Below are positions 18,258-27,472 of a stretch of 64,000 bases of DNA, in pieces. Location: contig NZ_JABMJG010000004.1 in the NCBI RefSeq assembly GCF_013376045.1, positions 248,001 to 312,000 of the forward strand. Reading direction: 5' to 3'. The stretch comes from Variovorax sp. SG517. Its GTDB lineage: Bacteria; Pseudomonadota; Gammaproteobacteria; Burkholderiales; Burkholderiaceae_C. The position numbers and the translations under genes are program-made. The notes under the pieces were generated by a model. That model was given only the letters and a program-made list of their open reading frames with translations, had not been told where the DNA came from and did not search any database. Position 1 is the stretch's first letter; each line of letters begins with the position of its first letter.

Positions 18258-18365
18258 TGAAAAGTCGGAGGGGCCAGGGTGTTCTGTTCGTCGGCGACAA
18301 CCGCGAGCTTGCATCGGGACGGGCTGCCGCACAAGTGTGGAAGTGCCCGGCGTTGCATGCGAACA

Positions 18366-18393
18366 GCGCCGGCGGTGTTGCCGCCGCCGGCGC
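18366..18393 (-). terminator. Strong hairpin downstream of secF
   Basis: GCGCCGGCGG and CCGCCGGCGC form a perfect 10-bp stem with an 8-nt loop, 27 nt after the secF stop. Only a weak TGTT follows on the minus strand, so it is a terminator-like or RNA-stabilising hairpin rather than a canonical intrinsic terminator. Confidence 0.5.
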
Positions 18394-18419
18394 CTTGTTG
18401 CCGAACCCTGGAGTATCCG

Positions 18420-19373
18420 TCAGACGACGGCGCCGGCGTTGGGGTCGTCCTCGGAGCCGCCGTCGCGCTTGGCCGGGCCGCCCTTGACGAGGTCTTCGCG
18501 CTTGATGCCCAGCCACATGGCGATTGCCGCCGCCACGAAGCAGGAGGAATAGATGCCGAAGCAGATGCCGATGGTCAGAGCCAGGGCGAAGTAGTGCAGC
18601 GTCGGACCGCCGAAGAAGAACATCGACAGCACCACCAGCTGGGTGGAGCCGTGGGTGATGATGGTCCGGCTGATGGTCGAGGTGATCGCGTTGTCGATGA
18701 TCTCGACCGTCGACATCTTGCGGTAGCGGCGGAAGTTCTCGCGGATGCGGTCAAAGATCACGACCGACTCGTTCACCGAGTAGCCCAGCACCGCCAGCAC
18801 CGCCGCCAGCACCGCCAGCGAGAACTCCCACTGGAAGAAGGCGAAGAAGCCCAGGATGATCACCACGTCGTGCAGGTTGGCCAGCACGGTAGCCAGCGCA
18901 AACTTCCATTCGAAGCGGAACGCCAGGTAGATCATGATGCCGACGACCACCATCGCCAGCGCCTTCAGGCCGTTGGTGGTGAGCTCGTCGCCGACCTGCG
19001 GGCCGACGAATTCGTTGCTGCGCAGCTCCACCGCGGGGTCGGCGGCCTTCAGCGAGTCCATCACCTCGGCGCTCTGCTGGGCGGAGGTCACGCCCTTCTT
19101 CACCGGCAGGCGGATCTGCACCGACTTGCCGAAGCTCTGGACCTGCACCTCGGTGTAGCCCAGCTTGCCGACGATATCGCGGACCTTTCCGACGTCGGCC
19201 GACTGGTTGTAGGCGACTTCCATCACCGTGCCGCCGGTGAACTCCACCGACAGGTGCAGCCCGCGGTGGAACAGGAAGAACACCGCCAGCAGGAAGGTGA
19301 CAACGGAGACGATGTTCAGCACCAGCGCGTGGCGCATGAACGGGATGGTCTTGTGGATGCGGAAGAATTCCAT
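18420..19373 (-). CDS. secF: Protein translocase subunit SecF
   Basis: This 317-residue inner-membrane protein works with SecD to drive protein export using the proton gradient. The N-terminal MEFFRIHKTIPFMRHALVLN leads into the first membrane helix, then a periplasmic domain (VEFTGGTVMEV) and five C-terminal helices with VNESVVIFDRIREN and TTLVV-like segments. The length is normal. It is last in yajC-secD-secF, 24 nt after secD. The C-terminal tail is basic then acidic and variable. Confidence 0.96.
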   Translation of the reverse strand: MEFFRIHKTIPFMRHALVLNIVSVVTFLLAVFFLFHRGLHLSVEFTGGTVMEVAYNQSADVGKVRDIVGKLGYTEVQVQSFGKSVQIRLPVKKGVTSAQQSAEVMDSLKAADPAVELRSNEFVGPQVGDELTTNGLKALAMVVVGIMIYLAFRFEWKFALATVLANLHDVVIILGFFAFFQWEFSLAVLAAVLAVLGYSVNESVVIFDRIRENFRRYRKMSTVEIIDNAITSTISRTIITHGSTQLVVLSMFFFGGPTLHYFALALTIGICFGIYSSCFVAAAIAMWLGIKREDLVKGGPAKRDGGSEDDPNAGAVV

Positions 19374-19397
19374 GGCTGTGCGTCCTTCTTCTGCCGC

Positions 19398-21281
19398 TTA
19401 CTTGGTTTCGACCGCGGCGGTGCCGTCGGTCGAGGGGCGCCACACCGTACCGATGGACACCGACTTGAGCTTCTTCTTCTGGCCGTACCAGAAGTTCACG
19501 AGGCCGCGCGAGAAGAACACGGCTGAGAACATCGAGGTGACGATGCCGATGCAGTGCACCACCGCGAAGCCGCGCACCGGGCCCGAACCGAAGGCCAGCA
19601 GCGCGATACCCGCGATCAGCGTGGTCACGTTGGAGTCCAGGATGGTGCCCCAGGCGCGTTCGTAGCCAGCATGGATCGCCGCCTGCGGCGACGCCCCGTT
19701 GCGCAGCTCCTCGCGCACCCGCTCGTTAATCAGCACGTTGGAGTCGATGGCAACGCCGATGGCCAGCGCCATGGCCGCGATGCCCGGCAGCGTGAGCGTG
19801 GCCTGCAGGATGGAAAGGATGGCCACCAGCAGCAACAGGTTGACGGCCAGCGCGATCGACGAGAACAGGCCGAACAGCGCGTAGTAGATGCACATGAACA
19901 CCATGATCGCGGCGAAGCCGTACATCACGCTGTCGAAGCCCTTCTTGATGTTCTCGGCGCCCTGCGTCGGGCCGATGGTGCGTTCCTGGATGATTTCCAT
20001 GGGCGCGGCCAGCGAGCCGGCGCGCAGCAGCAGCGCGAGGTCGTTGGCTTCGGCCACGCTCATCGAGCCCGAGACCTGGAAGCGGTTGCCCAGCTCGCCG
20101 TTGATCGAGGGAGCCGTGAGCACTTCGCCCTTGCCCTTCTCGAAGATCAGCATGGCCATGCGCTTCTTGTAGTTCTCGCGGCTGACGTCACGCATGATGG
20201 TGCCGCCCTTGGAGTCCATGGTCAGGTCGACCTTGGGCTGGTTGCTCTGCTGGTCGAAGCCGGGCTGCGCGTCGGTGAGGTTCTCGCCGGTGACCAGCAC
20301 CTGCTTCTTCACGATCACCGGGCGGCCCTGGCGGTCGAGGAATTTCTCGGAGCCGAAGGGCACCGGGCCGCCGCTCAGTTCAGCGGCGCGGCCTTCGGCG
20401 CTTTCGTCCACCATGCGCATCTCGAGCGTGGCGGTGCGGCCGATGATCCGCTTGGCCTGGGCCGGGTCCTGCATGCCGGGCAGCTGCACGACGATGCGGT
20501 CGATGCCCTGCTGCTGGATCACGGGTTCGGCCACGCCGAGTTCGTTGATCCGGTTGTGCAGCGTGGTCACGTTCTGCTTGAGCGCCGCGTCCTGGAAGCG
20601 GCGGGCGGCCTCGGGCTTGATGCTGGCCACGATGCGCCATTCGCTGCCCTGCTGGGTCTCGACGGTGCTGAGGTCGGGCATCTGGTCCTGGATCAGGCGC
20701 CGGGCGACTTCAACGCTGTCGGCGTCGCGCAGGGTGATCTCGACGGCCTGGCCGTTGCGGTTCACGGCGCTGCCGCGCACCTTCTTCTCGCGCAGGCCCG
20801 TGCGGATGTCGCCGGCGAAGGACTCGGCCTTCTTGTCGAGCACGCCGCGCATGTCGACCTGCAGCAGGAAGTCGACGCCGCCGCGCAGGTCGAGGCCCAG
20901 GTACATCGGGAAGGCGTGCAGCGCCGTCAGCCACGAGGGCGAGCGCGACACGAGGTTGAGCGCCACCGTGTACGAGGCGTCGTCGGCGTCGGGCACCAGC
21001 GCCTGCTGGAGCGTGTCGCGCGCCTTGATCTGGTCGTCGGTGGTCGCGAAGCGGGCCCGCACCGCGGTGGGCTCGAGGGTCAGCAGGTCGGGCGTGAGGT
21101 CTGCCGTCTTGAGCAGCTCCTGCACCCTGGCCTGGGTCGACGCGTCGATCTTGACGGTGGACTTCGCCGCCGACACCTGCACTGCAGGCGCTTCACCGAA
21201 GAAATTGGGCAGGGCGTAGATGAGCCCCACGAGCAGCACGACCACGATGATCGCGTACTTCCAGACCGGGTAACGGTTCAT
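19398..21281 (-). CDS. secD: Protein translocase subunit SecD
   Basis: This 627-residue protein has an N-terminal helix (MNRYPVWKYAIIVVVLLVGL), a large periplasmic P1 domain beginning near LDLRGGVDFLLQVDM, and five C-terminal helices from about residue 455 with AIGVAIDSNVLINERVREEL. Start at 21281 is set by the family N-terminus; the 21 upstream codons are not conserved-looking. It lies between yajC (78 nt) and secF (24 nt). Confidence 0.96.
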   Translation of the reverse strand: MNRYPVWKYAIIVVVLLVGLIYALPNFFGEAPAVQVSAAKSTVKIDASTQARVQELLKTADLTPDLLTLEPTAVRARFATTDDQIKARDTLQQALVPDADDASYTVALNLVSRSPSWLTALHAFPMYLGLDLRGGVDFLLQVDMRGVLDKKAESFAGDIRTGLREKKVRGSAVNRNGQAVEITLRDADSVEVARRLIQDQMPDLSTVETQQGSEWRIVASIKPEAARRFQDAALKQNVTTLHNRINELGVAEPVIQQQGIDRIVVQLPGMQDPAQAKRIIGRTATLEMRMVDESAEGRAAELSGGPVPFGSEKFLDRQGRPVIVKKQVLVTGENLTDAQPGFDQQSNQPKVDLTMDSKGGTIMRDVSRENYKKRMAMLIFEKGKGEVLTAPSINGELGNRFQVSGSMSVAEANDLALLLRAGSLAAPMEIIQERTIGPTQGAENIKKGFDSVMYGFAAIMVFMCIYYALFGLFSSIALAVNLLLLVAILSILQATLTLPGIAAMALAIGVAIDSNVLINERVREELRNGASPQAAIHAGYERAWGTILDSNVTTLIAGIALLAFGSGPVRGFAVVHCIGIVTSMFSAVFFSRGLVNFWYGQKKKLKSVSIGTVWRPSTDGTAAVETK

Positions 21282-21359
21282 GAGAAAGCGCTTTTTCTGA
21301 AACGGAACACGGCGTGAATTGGGGCCCCGCGCCCGAAGGCGCAAGGTCAGCTCACGCTT

Positions 21360-21689
21360 TTATTTGACGGCGCCCTTGGGCAGGACCTGCACCACGGCGC
21401 TGCGCTGGATCTTGATTTCGACGCCGTTGGCGATCTCGAGGCCGAGGTACTGGTCGCCCAGCGAGGTGATCTTGCCGAGCACGCCTCCGGCGGTGGCGAC
21501 TTCGTCGCCCTTGGCCAGGGCTTCGATCATGGCGCGGGCTTCCTTCTGGCGCTTCATCTGGGGCCGGATCATGACGAAATACAGCACCACGAACATCAGC
21601 ACCAGGGGCAGCATGCTGCCGAGCGAGGACATCATGTCGCCGCCACCTGCAGCGGGCGCGGTCTGGGCGAAAGCAGAGGAAATGAACAA
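21360..21689 (-). CDS. yajC: Preprotein translocase accessory protein YajC
   Basis: This 109-residue single-span membrane protein associates with SecDF. The TTG start at 21689 gives MFISSAFAQTAPA, a short family-like N-terminus, and has GGAG six nt upstream; no ATG fits. One helix (LPLVLMFVVLYFVMIRPQ) is followed by a basic cytoplasmic domain with GDEVATAGGVLGKI. Its usual upstream neighbour in many proteobacteria is tgt, which is absent here. Confidence 0.93.
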   Translation of the reverse strand: MFISSAFAQTAPAAGGGDMMSSLGSMLPLVLMFVVLYFVMIRPQMKRQKEARAMIEALAKGDEVATAGGVLGKITSLGDQYLGLEIANGVEIKIQRSAVVQVLPKGAVK

Positions 21690-22053
21690 GAGAGTCTCCA
21701 ACAGAGGGAAGAGAAAAGAAAACGTGTGGGAGCGCGGGTCACGCCCGCGGTTCCTTGGGCTTCGCCGCCACGCGGGATGCGGGCTGCAACTCAAAGCGCG
21801 GCGGGGCCTGGCCGCGCACAGCACCGGGCATTGTATTCGGCGCGGATGCCGGCTCCGAGCGCTTATCCGGCGCGATGGGGAGGGCTTTCAGGAAGCTTCC
21901 GGAGCACCGCATTTGCTACAGATCTGATAGCAGACCCCGTGAACATTACCGGCTTTCGGATCTTTTCCGGACTGCGCCGCATTGCGTGACGGAGCCGGGG
22001 TCCACCGCCGCCGGACAATTCCCGCCGCACCACCCGCAAAGCAAGGAGCCTTC
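21690..22053. other. 364-nt intergenic region between divergent yajC and the YhcG-like gene
   Basis: No gene is supported here; the short open frames are non-conserved-looking shadows. It should hold the yajC-secDF promoter and the nuclease-gene promoter. The part nearest the nuclease is poorer in G+C than the surroundings and contains the TGCTA...TAGCA hairpin at 21914-21932. Confidence 0.6.
21914..21932. repeat. Small TGCTA/TAGCA inverted repeat
   Basis: TGCTA (21914-21918) and TAGCA (21928-21932) flank the palindrome AGATCT. A related hairpin lies at 57592-57614. From memory such GCTA-type hairpins are common between genes in Comamonadaceae; their function is unknown. Confidence 0.45.
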
Positions 22054-23139
22054 ATGAGCAAGCGCAACAGCTTGACGACATCCAGCACCACACCGGCGCT
22101 TCCCACGCAGCCGGCCGCCCTTCTTGCGGACCTGCGGCAATTGATCGAGCAGGCCCGGCAAGCGGCCGTCGCCTCCGTGAACGCGGGGATGACGCTCATG
22201 TACTGGCGCATCGGCCAGCGCATCCGCACCGAAGTGCTGGGAGGCCGGCGTGCCGGCTACGGAGAAGAAATTGTCGCAACGCTGTCACGACAATTGGCGA
22301 GCGACTACGGCCGCGGCTTCGAGGAGAAGAACCTCCGGCGCATGGTGCAGTTCGCCGAGGTGTTCCCGTCCGAGCAAATTGTCGTGCCGCTGATGCGACA
22401 TTTGAGCTGGACGCACTTTCTCGCACTGCTGCCGGTCAAGGACCCGCTCGCGCGCGACTTCTATGCACAGATGTGCCAGCTGGAAGGCTGGAGCGTTCGC
22501 ACGTTGCGCGAGCGCATCGGCTCGCTGCTCTACGAACGCACCGCGGTCTCGCGCCAGCCCGACGTGCTGATCCGCCAGGAACTCGACGAGCTTCAGCGCC
22601 AGAACCCCACCGAGCCGGCGCTGCTGCTGAAGGACCCTTATGTGCTCGACTTCCTGGGCCTGCAGGATCGCCACCTGGAAAAGGATCTCGAGGACGCCAT
22701 CCTGCGCGAGCTGGAGGGCTTTCTGCTCGAACTCGGGGCGGGCTTCAGCTTTGTCGCCCGGCAACGGCGCATCCAGCTCGACAACGACGATTTCTACATC
22801 GACCTGCTCTTCTACAACCGCAAGCTGCGCCGGCTGGTGGCGATCGAGCTGAAGCTGGGCGAGTTCCGCGCCGAGTACAAGGGCCAGATGGAGCTCTACC
22901 TGCGCTGGCTCGCCCGCCACGACCAGGAGCCGGGTGACGCACCTCCGCTCGGCATCATTCTTTGCACCGGCAAGAAGCAGGAGCAGATCGAACTGCTCGA
23001 GCTGGACAAGTCAGGCATTCACGTGGCGGAATACCTCACCGTCCTGCCGCCCCGCGAGGTGTTCGAACAGAAGATCCACGGCGCCCTGATGGCTGCACGG
23101 GCCCGGTTGGACGGCCGGCTCGCGGACAAGACCGACTGA
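22054..23139 (+). CDS. YhcG-type PDDEXK nuclease (DUF1016)
   Basis: This 361-residue protein has an N-terminal DUF1016 helical domain (ADLRQLIEQAR, LMYWRIGQRI, LSRQLASDYGRGFEEKNL) and a C-terminal PD-(D/E)XK nuclease fold with DFYIDLLFYNRKLRRL and AIELKLGEFRAEYKGQM, the likely Asp and Glu-x-Lys catalytic residues. An AGGAG stands 7 nt before the ATG. Relatives occur beside restriction-modification genes and mobile elements, but this copy is alone. It converges on the IOR gene with a 24-nt gap. Its position upstream of yajC suggests insertion (inference). Confidence 0.9.
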   Translation: MSKRNSLTTSSTTPALPTQPAALLADLRQLIEQARQAAVASVNAGMTLMYWRIGQRIRTEVLGGRRAGYGEEIVATLSRQLASDYGRGFEEKNLRRMVQFAEVFPSEQIVVPLMRHLSWTHFLALLPVKDPLARDFYAQMCQLEGWSVRTLRERIGSLLYERTAVSRQPDVLIRQELDELQRQNPTEPALLLKDPYVLDFLGLQDRHLEKDLEDAILRELEGFLLELGAGFSFVARQRRIQLDNDDFYIDLLFYNRKLRRLVAIELKLGEFRAEYKGQMELYLRWLARHDQEPGDAPPLGIILCTGKKQEQIELLELDKSGIHVAEYLTVLPPREVFEQKIHGALMAARARLDGRLADKTD

Positions 23140-23163
23140 GCCGACCTCCCCTGCATTCCCCGG

Positions 23164-26100
23164 TCAGGCCGCCGCGCGCGGCGCCTGCTGCGGGTTGCGC
23201 CACTTGGTCATCAGCTCGCTCCAGCGGGTACGGGCGGCCGCCAGGTTGCGGTCCTTCACGTGGCCGTAGCCGCGGATCTGCTCGGGCAGGCTCGCGATCT
23301 CCAGCGCCAGCGCGTGGTTGTCGGCGCGCAGGGCGCCAATGACTTCCTCGATGGCGGCGCGGTACTCGCCGATCAGCGCGCGCTCGGTCCGGCGTTCCTC
23401 GGTGCGGCCGAAGATGTCGAGCCCCGTGCCGCGCAGGCCCTTGAGCTTGGCGAGGAACCTGAAGCCGGTGAGCATCCAGGGGCCGAACTTCTGCTTCTGC
23501 AGCTGGCCCTTGGCGTTCTTCTTGGCAACGATCGGCGGCGCCAGGTGGTAGTTGAGCTTGAAGTCCTTGCCCATCTGGCCTTCGAACATGCCTTCGATGC
23601 GGCCGAGGAAGGCCGGGTCGCTGTGCAGGCGGGCGACTTCGTACTCGTCCTTGTACGCCATCAGCTTGAAGAGATAGCGTGCCACAGCCTCGGTCAGCGC
23701 GGTGCTCTTGCCCACGGCCGACTCGGCCTGGCGCACCTTGCCGACGAAGCGCTTGTATTCCTCGGCGTACGCGGCGTTCTGGTAGCCGGTGAGGAACTCC
23801 GCGCGGCGCTCGACGATGCTCTCGACCGACTCGCGCTTCTTGAACTCGATGACCTGGCCCGGGCGAATGCGCTTGTTCAGCTCTTCCGGTCGCACCGCCG
23901 CCTGGCGGCCCCACTCGAAGGCCGCCTTGTTGTTCTCGACCGCCACGGCGTTCAGCTCGATGGCGCGCATCAGCGACTCGTGCGCCAGCGGGATCCAGCC
24001 CTTCTGCCAGGCGTAGCCCAGGATCATCGGGTTGACGTAGATGGTGTCGCCCATCAGCGTGGTCGCGGCGGCGTCGGCATCGAAGCTGCCCACGCCTTCG
24101 GTGCCCACAGCGCGCGCGATCTCAGCGGCGCAGGCTTCTTCCGGATTCTTCCAGTTGGCATTGCGCACGAAGGCGGCCGTCGGCGCGCTGTGGCTGTTGA
24201 GCGCCACGTGCGTGCGCCCTTCGCGCATGCGGGCCATGGTCTCGGCGTTCACCGTGACCAGCGGGTCGCAGGCCAGGATCAGGTCGGCCGCCGCCGTGCC
24301 CACGCGGGTGGTGCGGATGTCGTCCTGCGTGTCGCCGATGAGCACGTGGCTCCAGGTGGCGCCGCCCTTCTGCGCGAGGCCGGCCGCGTCCTGCGTGACG
24401 ATGCCCTTGGCCTCGATGTGCGCCGCCATGCCCAGCAGCTGGCCGATGGTGATGACGCCGGTGCCGCCGACGCCCGCCACCACCACGCCCCAGACCCGGC
24501 CGCCTTCCAGCGACGGGATCGAAGGTTCGGGCAGCAGGCCGAACTCGGCCGGCGTGGCCGCCTTGTTCTTGCCCTTCTTCTTGAGCTGGCCGCCCTCGAC
24601 GGTCACGAAGCTCGGGCAGAAGCCCTTCAGGCAGCTCATGTCCTTGTTGCAGCTGCTCTGGTTGATGGTGCGCTTGCGGCCGAACTCGGTCTCCAGCGGC
24701 TCCACGCTCAGGCAGTTGCTCTGCACGCTGCAGTCGCCGCAGCCTTCGCAGACCAGCTCGTTGATGACCACGCGCTTGGCCGGGTCGACCGCCGTGCCGC
24801 GCTTGCGGCGGCGGCGCTTCTCGGTGGCGCAGGTCTGGTCGTAGATGATGGCCGTAGTGCCGGGGATCTTGCGGAACTCGCGCTGCACGTCGTCGAGCAG
24901 GTCGCGGTGCTTCACCTGCACGTGGTCGCCGGGGATGCTCACGCCCTCGTACTTCTCGGGCTCGTCAGTGACGATCACGACCTTCTTCGCGCCTTCGGCA
25001 TGCAGGCTCTCGGCGATCTGCAGCACCGAGTGGCCTTCGGGGCGCTCGCCCACCGTCTGGCCGCCGGTCATGGCGACCGCGTCGTTGTAGAGGATCTTGT
25101 AGGTGATGTTCACGCCCGCCGCGATGCTCTGGCGGATGGCGAGCAGGCCGCTGTGGAAGTAGGTGCCGTCGCCCAGGTTCGCAAAGATGTGCTGGTCGGT
25201 GGTGAAGGGCTGCTGGCCCACCCACGGCACGCCCTCGCCGCCCATCTGCGTGAAGCCGATGGTGGAGCGGTCCATCCAGGTCGCCATGAAGTGGCAGCCG
25301 ATGCCGCCCATCGCGCGCGAGCCCTCGGGCACCACGGTGCTGGTGTTGTGCGGGCAGCCCGAGCAGAACCACGGCTGGCGCGTGGCGTCGGCCACGCCGG
25401 TGGAAGCCTGCTGCAGCACCATCGAGCGCTCCTTGGCTTCCAGGATGGCGAGCTGGGCGTCGATGCGCGCGGTCATGTCGGCGCCGGCGGCGGCCAGCAG
25501 GCCGGTCTTCTTCAGGCGCGTGGCGATGGCCTTGGCGATGAGCGCCGGGTTCAGGTCGGCGTTGGCGCGCAGCAGCGTGTGCGAGGTCGGGTTGGGCATC
25601 GACCATTCGCCGCCCGAATAGCCCTCGGCCGCGTGCACCTCGCCCTCGTCGAACTTGCCGACCACGTTGGGCCGCACGTCGGGGCGCCAGTTGTAGAGCT
25701 CTTCCTTGAGCTGGTATTCGATGACCTGGCGCTTCTCTTCCACCACCAGAATTTCTTGCAGGCCGGTGGCGAACTGGCGCGTGAGCTGCGCCTCCAGCGG
25801 CCACACCACGCCCACCTTGTGCAGGCGGATGCCGAGCTGGCGGCAGGCCGCGTCGTCCAGGCCCAGGTCGATGAGCGCCTGGCGGGTGTCGTTGTAGGCC
25901 TTGCCGCTGGCCATGATGCCGAAGCGGTCGTTCGGGCCCTCTATCACGTTGTGGTTGAGCCGGTTGGCGCGGATGTAGGCCAGCGCGGCGTACCACTTGT
26001 AGTGCATGAGCCGGGCTTCCTGCTCCAGCGCGTGGTCGGGCCAGCGGATGTGCAGGCCGCCGGGCGGCATCTCGAAGTCGGTGGGAATGACGATCTCGAC

Positions 26101-26790
26101 GCGCTCGGGGTCGATCATGGCCGTGGCGCTCGACTCGACGATCTCCTGGATCGTCTTCATGCCCGACCACACGCCCGAGAAGCGGCTCATGGCGAAGGCG
26201 TGGATGCCCAGGTCGAGGATTTCCTGCACGTTCGCCGGAAAGAAAACCGGCGTGCCGCACGCCTTGAAGATGTGGTCGCTCTGGTGCGCGGCGGTGGAAC
26301 TCTTGGAGATGTGGTCGTCGCCCGCCACCGCGATCACGCCGCCGTACTCGGTGGTGCCGGCCATGTTGGCGTGCTTGAAGACGTCGGAGCAGCGGTCCAC
26401 GCCCGGGCCCTTGCCGTACCAGATGCCGAAGACGCCGTCGAACTTGTTGGTGCCCTGCGGGGAGAAGCCCAGCTGCTGGGTGCCCCACAGCGCGGTGGCG
26501 GCGAGCTCCTCGTTCACGCCGGGCTGGAAGACGATGTTCTGTTCCTTGAGGAACTTGCTGGCCTTCCACAGCGCCTGGTCGTAGCCGCCAAGCGGGGAGC
26601 CGCGGTAGCCGCTGATGAAGCCGGCGGTGTTCTTGCCGGCCTGCTTGTCGCGCAGCCGCTGCAGCATGGGCAGCTTGACCAGGGCCTGCACGCCGCTCAT
26701 GAATGCGCGGCCGTAGTCGAGGGAGTATTTGTCGTCGAGCGTGACGGTTTCTAGGGCCTTGCGAATGTGCGCGGGTAGCGGTGCATTCAT
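23164..26790 (-). CDS. Fused indolepyruvate ferredoxin oxidoreductase
   Basis: This 1208-residue protein combines the two IOR subunits. The N-terminal part carries pyruvate:ferredoxin-oxidoreductase-like TPP domains; a cysteine-rich Fe-S segment (VCEGCGDCSVQSNCLSVE, then CNKDMSCLKGFC) lies at about 677-720; the C-terminal part is the gamma-type domain (VVVAGVGGTGVITIGQLL). It oxidatively decarboxylates aryl pyruvates from aromatic amino acids to acyl-CoA. Start MNAPLPAHIRKALETV at 26790 is family-like. The divergent Lrp gene is the likely regulator. The fused form is common in proteobacteria. Confidence 0.94.
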   Translation of the reverse strand: MNAPLPAHIRKALETVTLDDKYSLDYGRAFMSGVQALVKLPMLQRLRDKQAGKNTAGFISGYRGSPLGGYDQALWKASKFLKEQNIVFQPGVNEELAATALWGTQQLGFSPQGTNKFDGVFGIWYGKGPGVDRCSDVFKHANMAGTTEYGGVIAVAGDDHISKSSTAAHQSDHIFKACGTPVFFPANVQEILDLGIHAFAMSRFSGVWSGMKTIQEIVESSATAMIDPERVEIVIPTDFEMPPGGLHIRWPDHALEQEARLMHYKWYAALAYIRANRLNHNVIEGPNDRFGIMASGKAYNDTRQALIDLGLDDAACRQLGIRLHKVGVVWPLEAQLTRQFATGLQEILVVEEKRQVIEYQLKEELYNWRPDVRPNVVGKFDEGEVHAAEGYSGGEWSMPNPTSHTLLRANADLNPALIAKAIATRLKKTGLLAAAGADMTARIDAQLAILEAKERSMVLQQASTGVADATRQPWFCSGCPHNTSTVVPEGSRAMGGIGCHFMATWMDRSTIGFTQMGGEGVPWVGQQPFTTDQHIFANLGDGTYFHSGLLAIRQSIAAGVNITYKILYNDAVAMTGGQTVGERPEGHSVLQIAESLHAEGAKKVVIVTDEPEKYEGVSIPGDHVQVKHRDLLDDVQREFRKIPGTTAIIYDQTCATEKRRRRKRGTAVDPAKRVVINELVCEGCGDCSVQSNCLSVEPLETEFGRKRTINQSSCNKDMSCLKGFCPSFVTVEGGQLKKKGKNKAATPAEFGLLPEPSIPSLEGGRVWGVVVAGVGGTGVITIGQLLGMAAHIEAKGIVTQDAAGLAQKGGATWSHVLIGDTQDDIRTTRVGTAAADLILACDPLVTVNAETMARMREGRTHVALNSHSAPTAAFVRNANWKNPEEACAAEIARAVGTEGVGSFDADAAATTLMGDTIYVNPMILGYAWQKGWIPLAHESLMRAIELNAVAVENNKAAFEWGRQAAVRPEELNKRIRPGQVIEFKKRESVESIVERRAEFLTGYQNAAYAEEYKRFVGKVRQAESAVGKSTALTEAVARYLFKLMAYKDEYEVARLHSDPAFLGRIEGMFEGQMGKDFKLNYHLAPPIVAKKNAKGQLQKQKFGPWMLTGFRFLAKLKGLRGTGLDIFGRTEERRTERALIGEYRAAIEEVIGALRADNHALALEIASLPEQIRGYGHVKDRNLAAARTRWSELMTKWRNPQQAPRAAA

Positions 26791-26965
26791 GTCGTCTGTC
26801 TCCGTTTGGCAGGGCCTCATGGGCCTGGCTGTTTCTGGGTCTGTGCCCGGGTAGGGCACGAGCCCATGATCACGCAAAGTGTATGCCGGGGTCCGCGACA
26901 GGTGTTTGCGTTCTTTGTCGGGAAAAACGCGCTTCCAGAAAGAATCTTGCTTAGGATCGGCCCTT

Positions 26966-27466
26966 ATGGAAAGCATCGACAAGTTCGACCTCGCAATCCT
27001 GCAAGAACTGCAGGCCGATGGACGCCTCACCAACGCCGAGCTTGCGCAGCGCGTGGGCCTGTCGGCCGCGCCCTGCTGGCGCCGGGTGCGCGCGCTGGAG
27101 GAGGCCGGCTTCATCAAGGGCTATCACGCCGAGATCGACCGCCACAAGATCGGCCTGGGCGTGCTCGCCTTCGTGCGGGTCGACACGGAGCGAGTCACCC
27201 ACGAGGCCACGCGCAAGCTGGAGGACGCGATCCGCAAGCTGCCCGACGTGATCGCCTGCCACTACATCAGCGGCACCGGCACCTTCGAGCTGCAGGTGGT
27301 GGCGCAGGACCTCGACAGCTTCTCGGCCTTCGCGCGCCAGCACCTGATGAACCTGCCCAATGTGAAGGACCTGCACACCAGCTTCTCGCTGGGCGAGGTG
27401 AAGGCCAGCAGCGCGCTGCCGCTGGCGCACCTGGTCCAAGGAACCACCCGGTCGCGCGGCACCTAA
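26966..27466 (+). CDS. Lrp/AsnC-family regulator
   Basis: This 166-residue protein has an N-terminal helix-turn-helix (DLAILQELQADGRLTNAELA, VGLSAAPCWRRVRALEEAG) and a C-terminal RAM ligand domain (LPDVIACHYISGTGTFELQV). It diverges from the IOR gene across 175 nt, so it probably senses an amino acid and controls aryl-pyruvate oxidation. ATG at 26966 is the family start. It stops 6 nt short of the convergent peptidase gene. Confidence 0.92.
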   Translation: MESIDKFDLAILQELQADGRLTNAELAQRVGLSAAPCWRRVRALEEAGFIKGYHAEIDRHKIGLGVLAFVRVDTERVTHEATRKLEDAIRKLPDVIACHYISGTGTFELQVVAQDLDSFSAFARQHLMNLPNVKDLHTSFSLGEVKASSALPLAHLVQGTTRSRGT

Positions 27467-27472
27467 GACGGA

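Noticed and set aside
15522..18260. A 912-codon plus-strand open frame opposite the DUF1631 gene
   Set aside because: It is antisense to a family-like gene, rich in His/Arg/Ala/Gly as expected from GC-rich shadow frames, and has no domain.
23260..26754. A 1164-codon plus-strand open frame opposite the IOR gene
   Set aside because: Same shadow composition; the opposite strand encodes a complete recognised enzyme.
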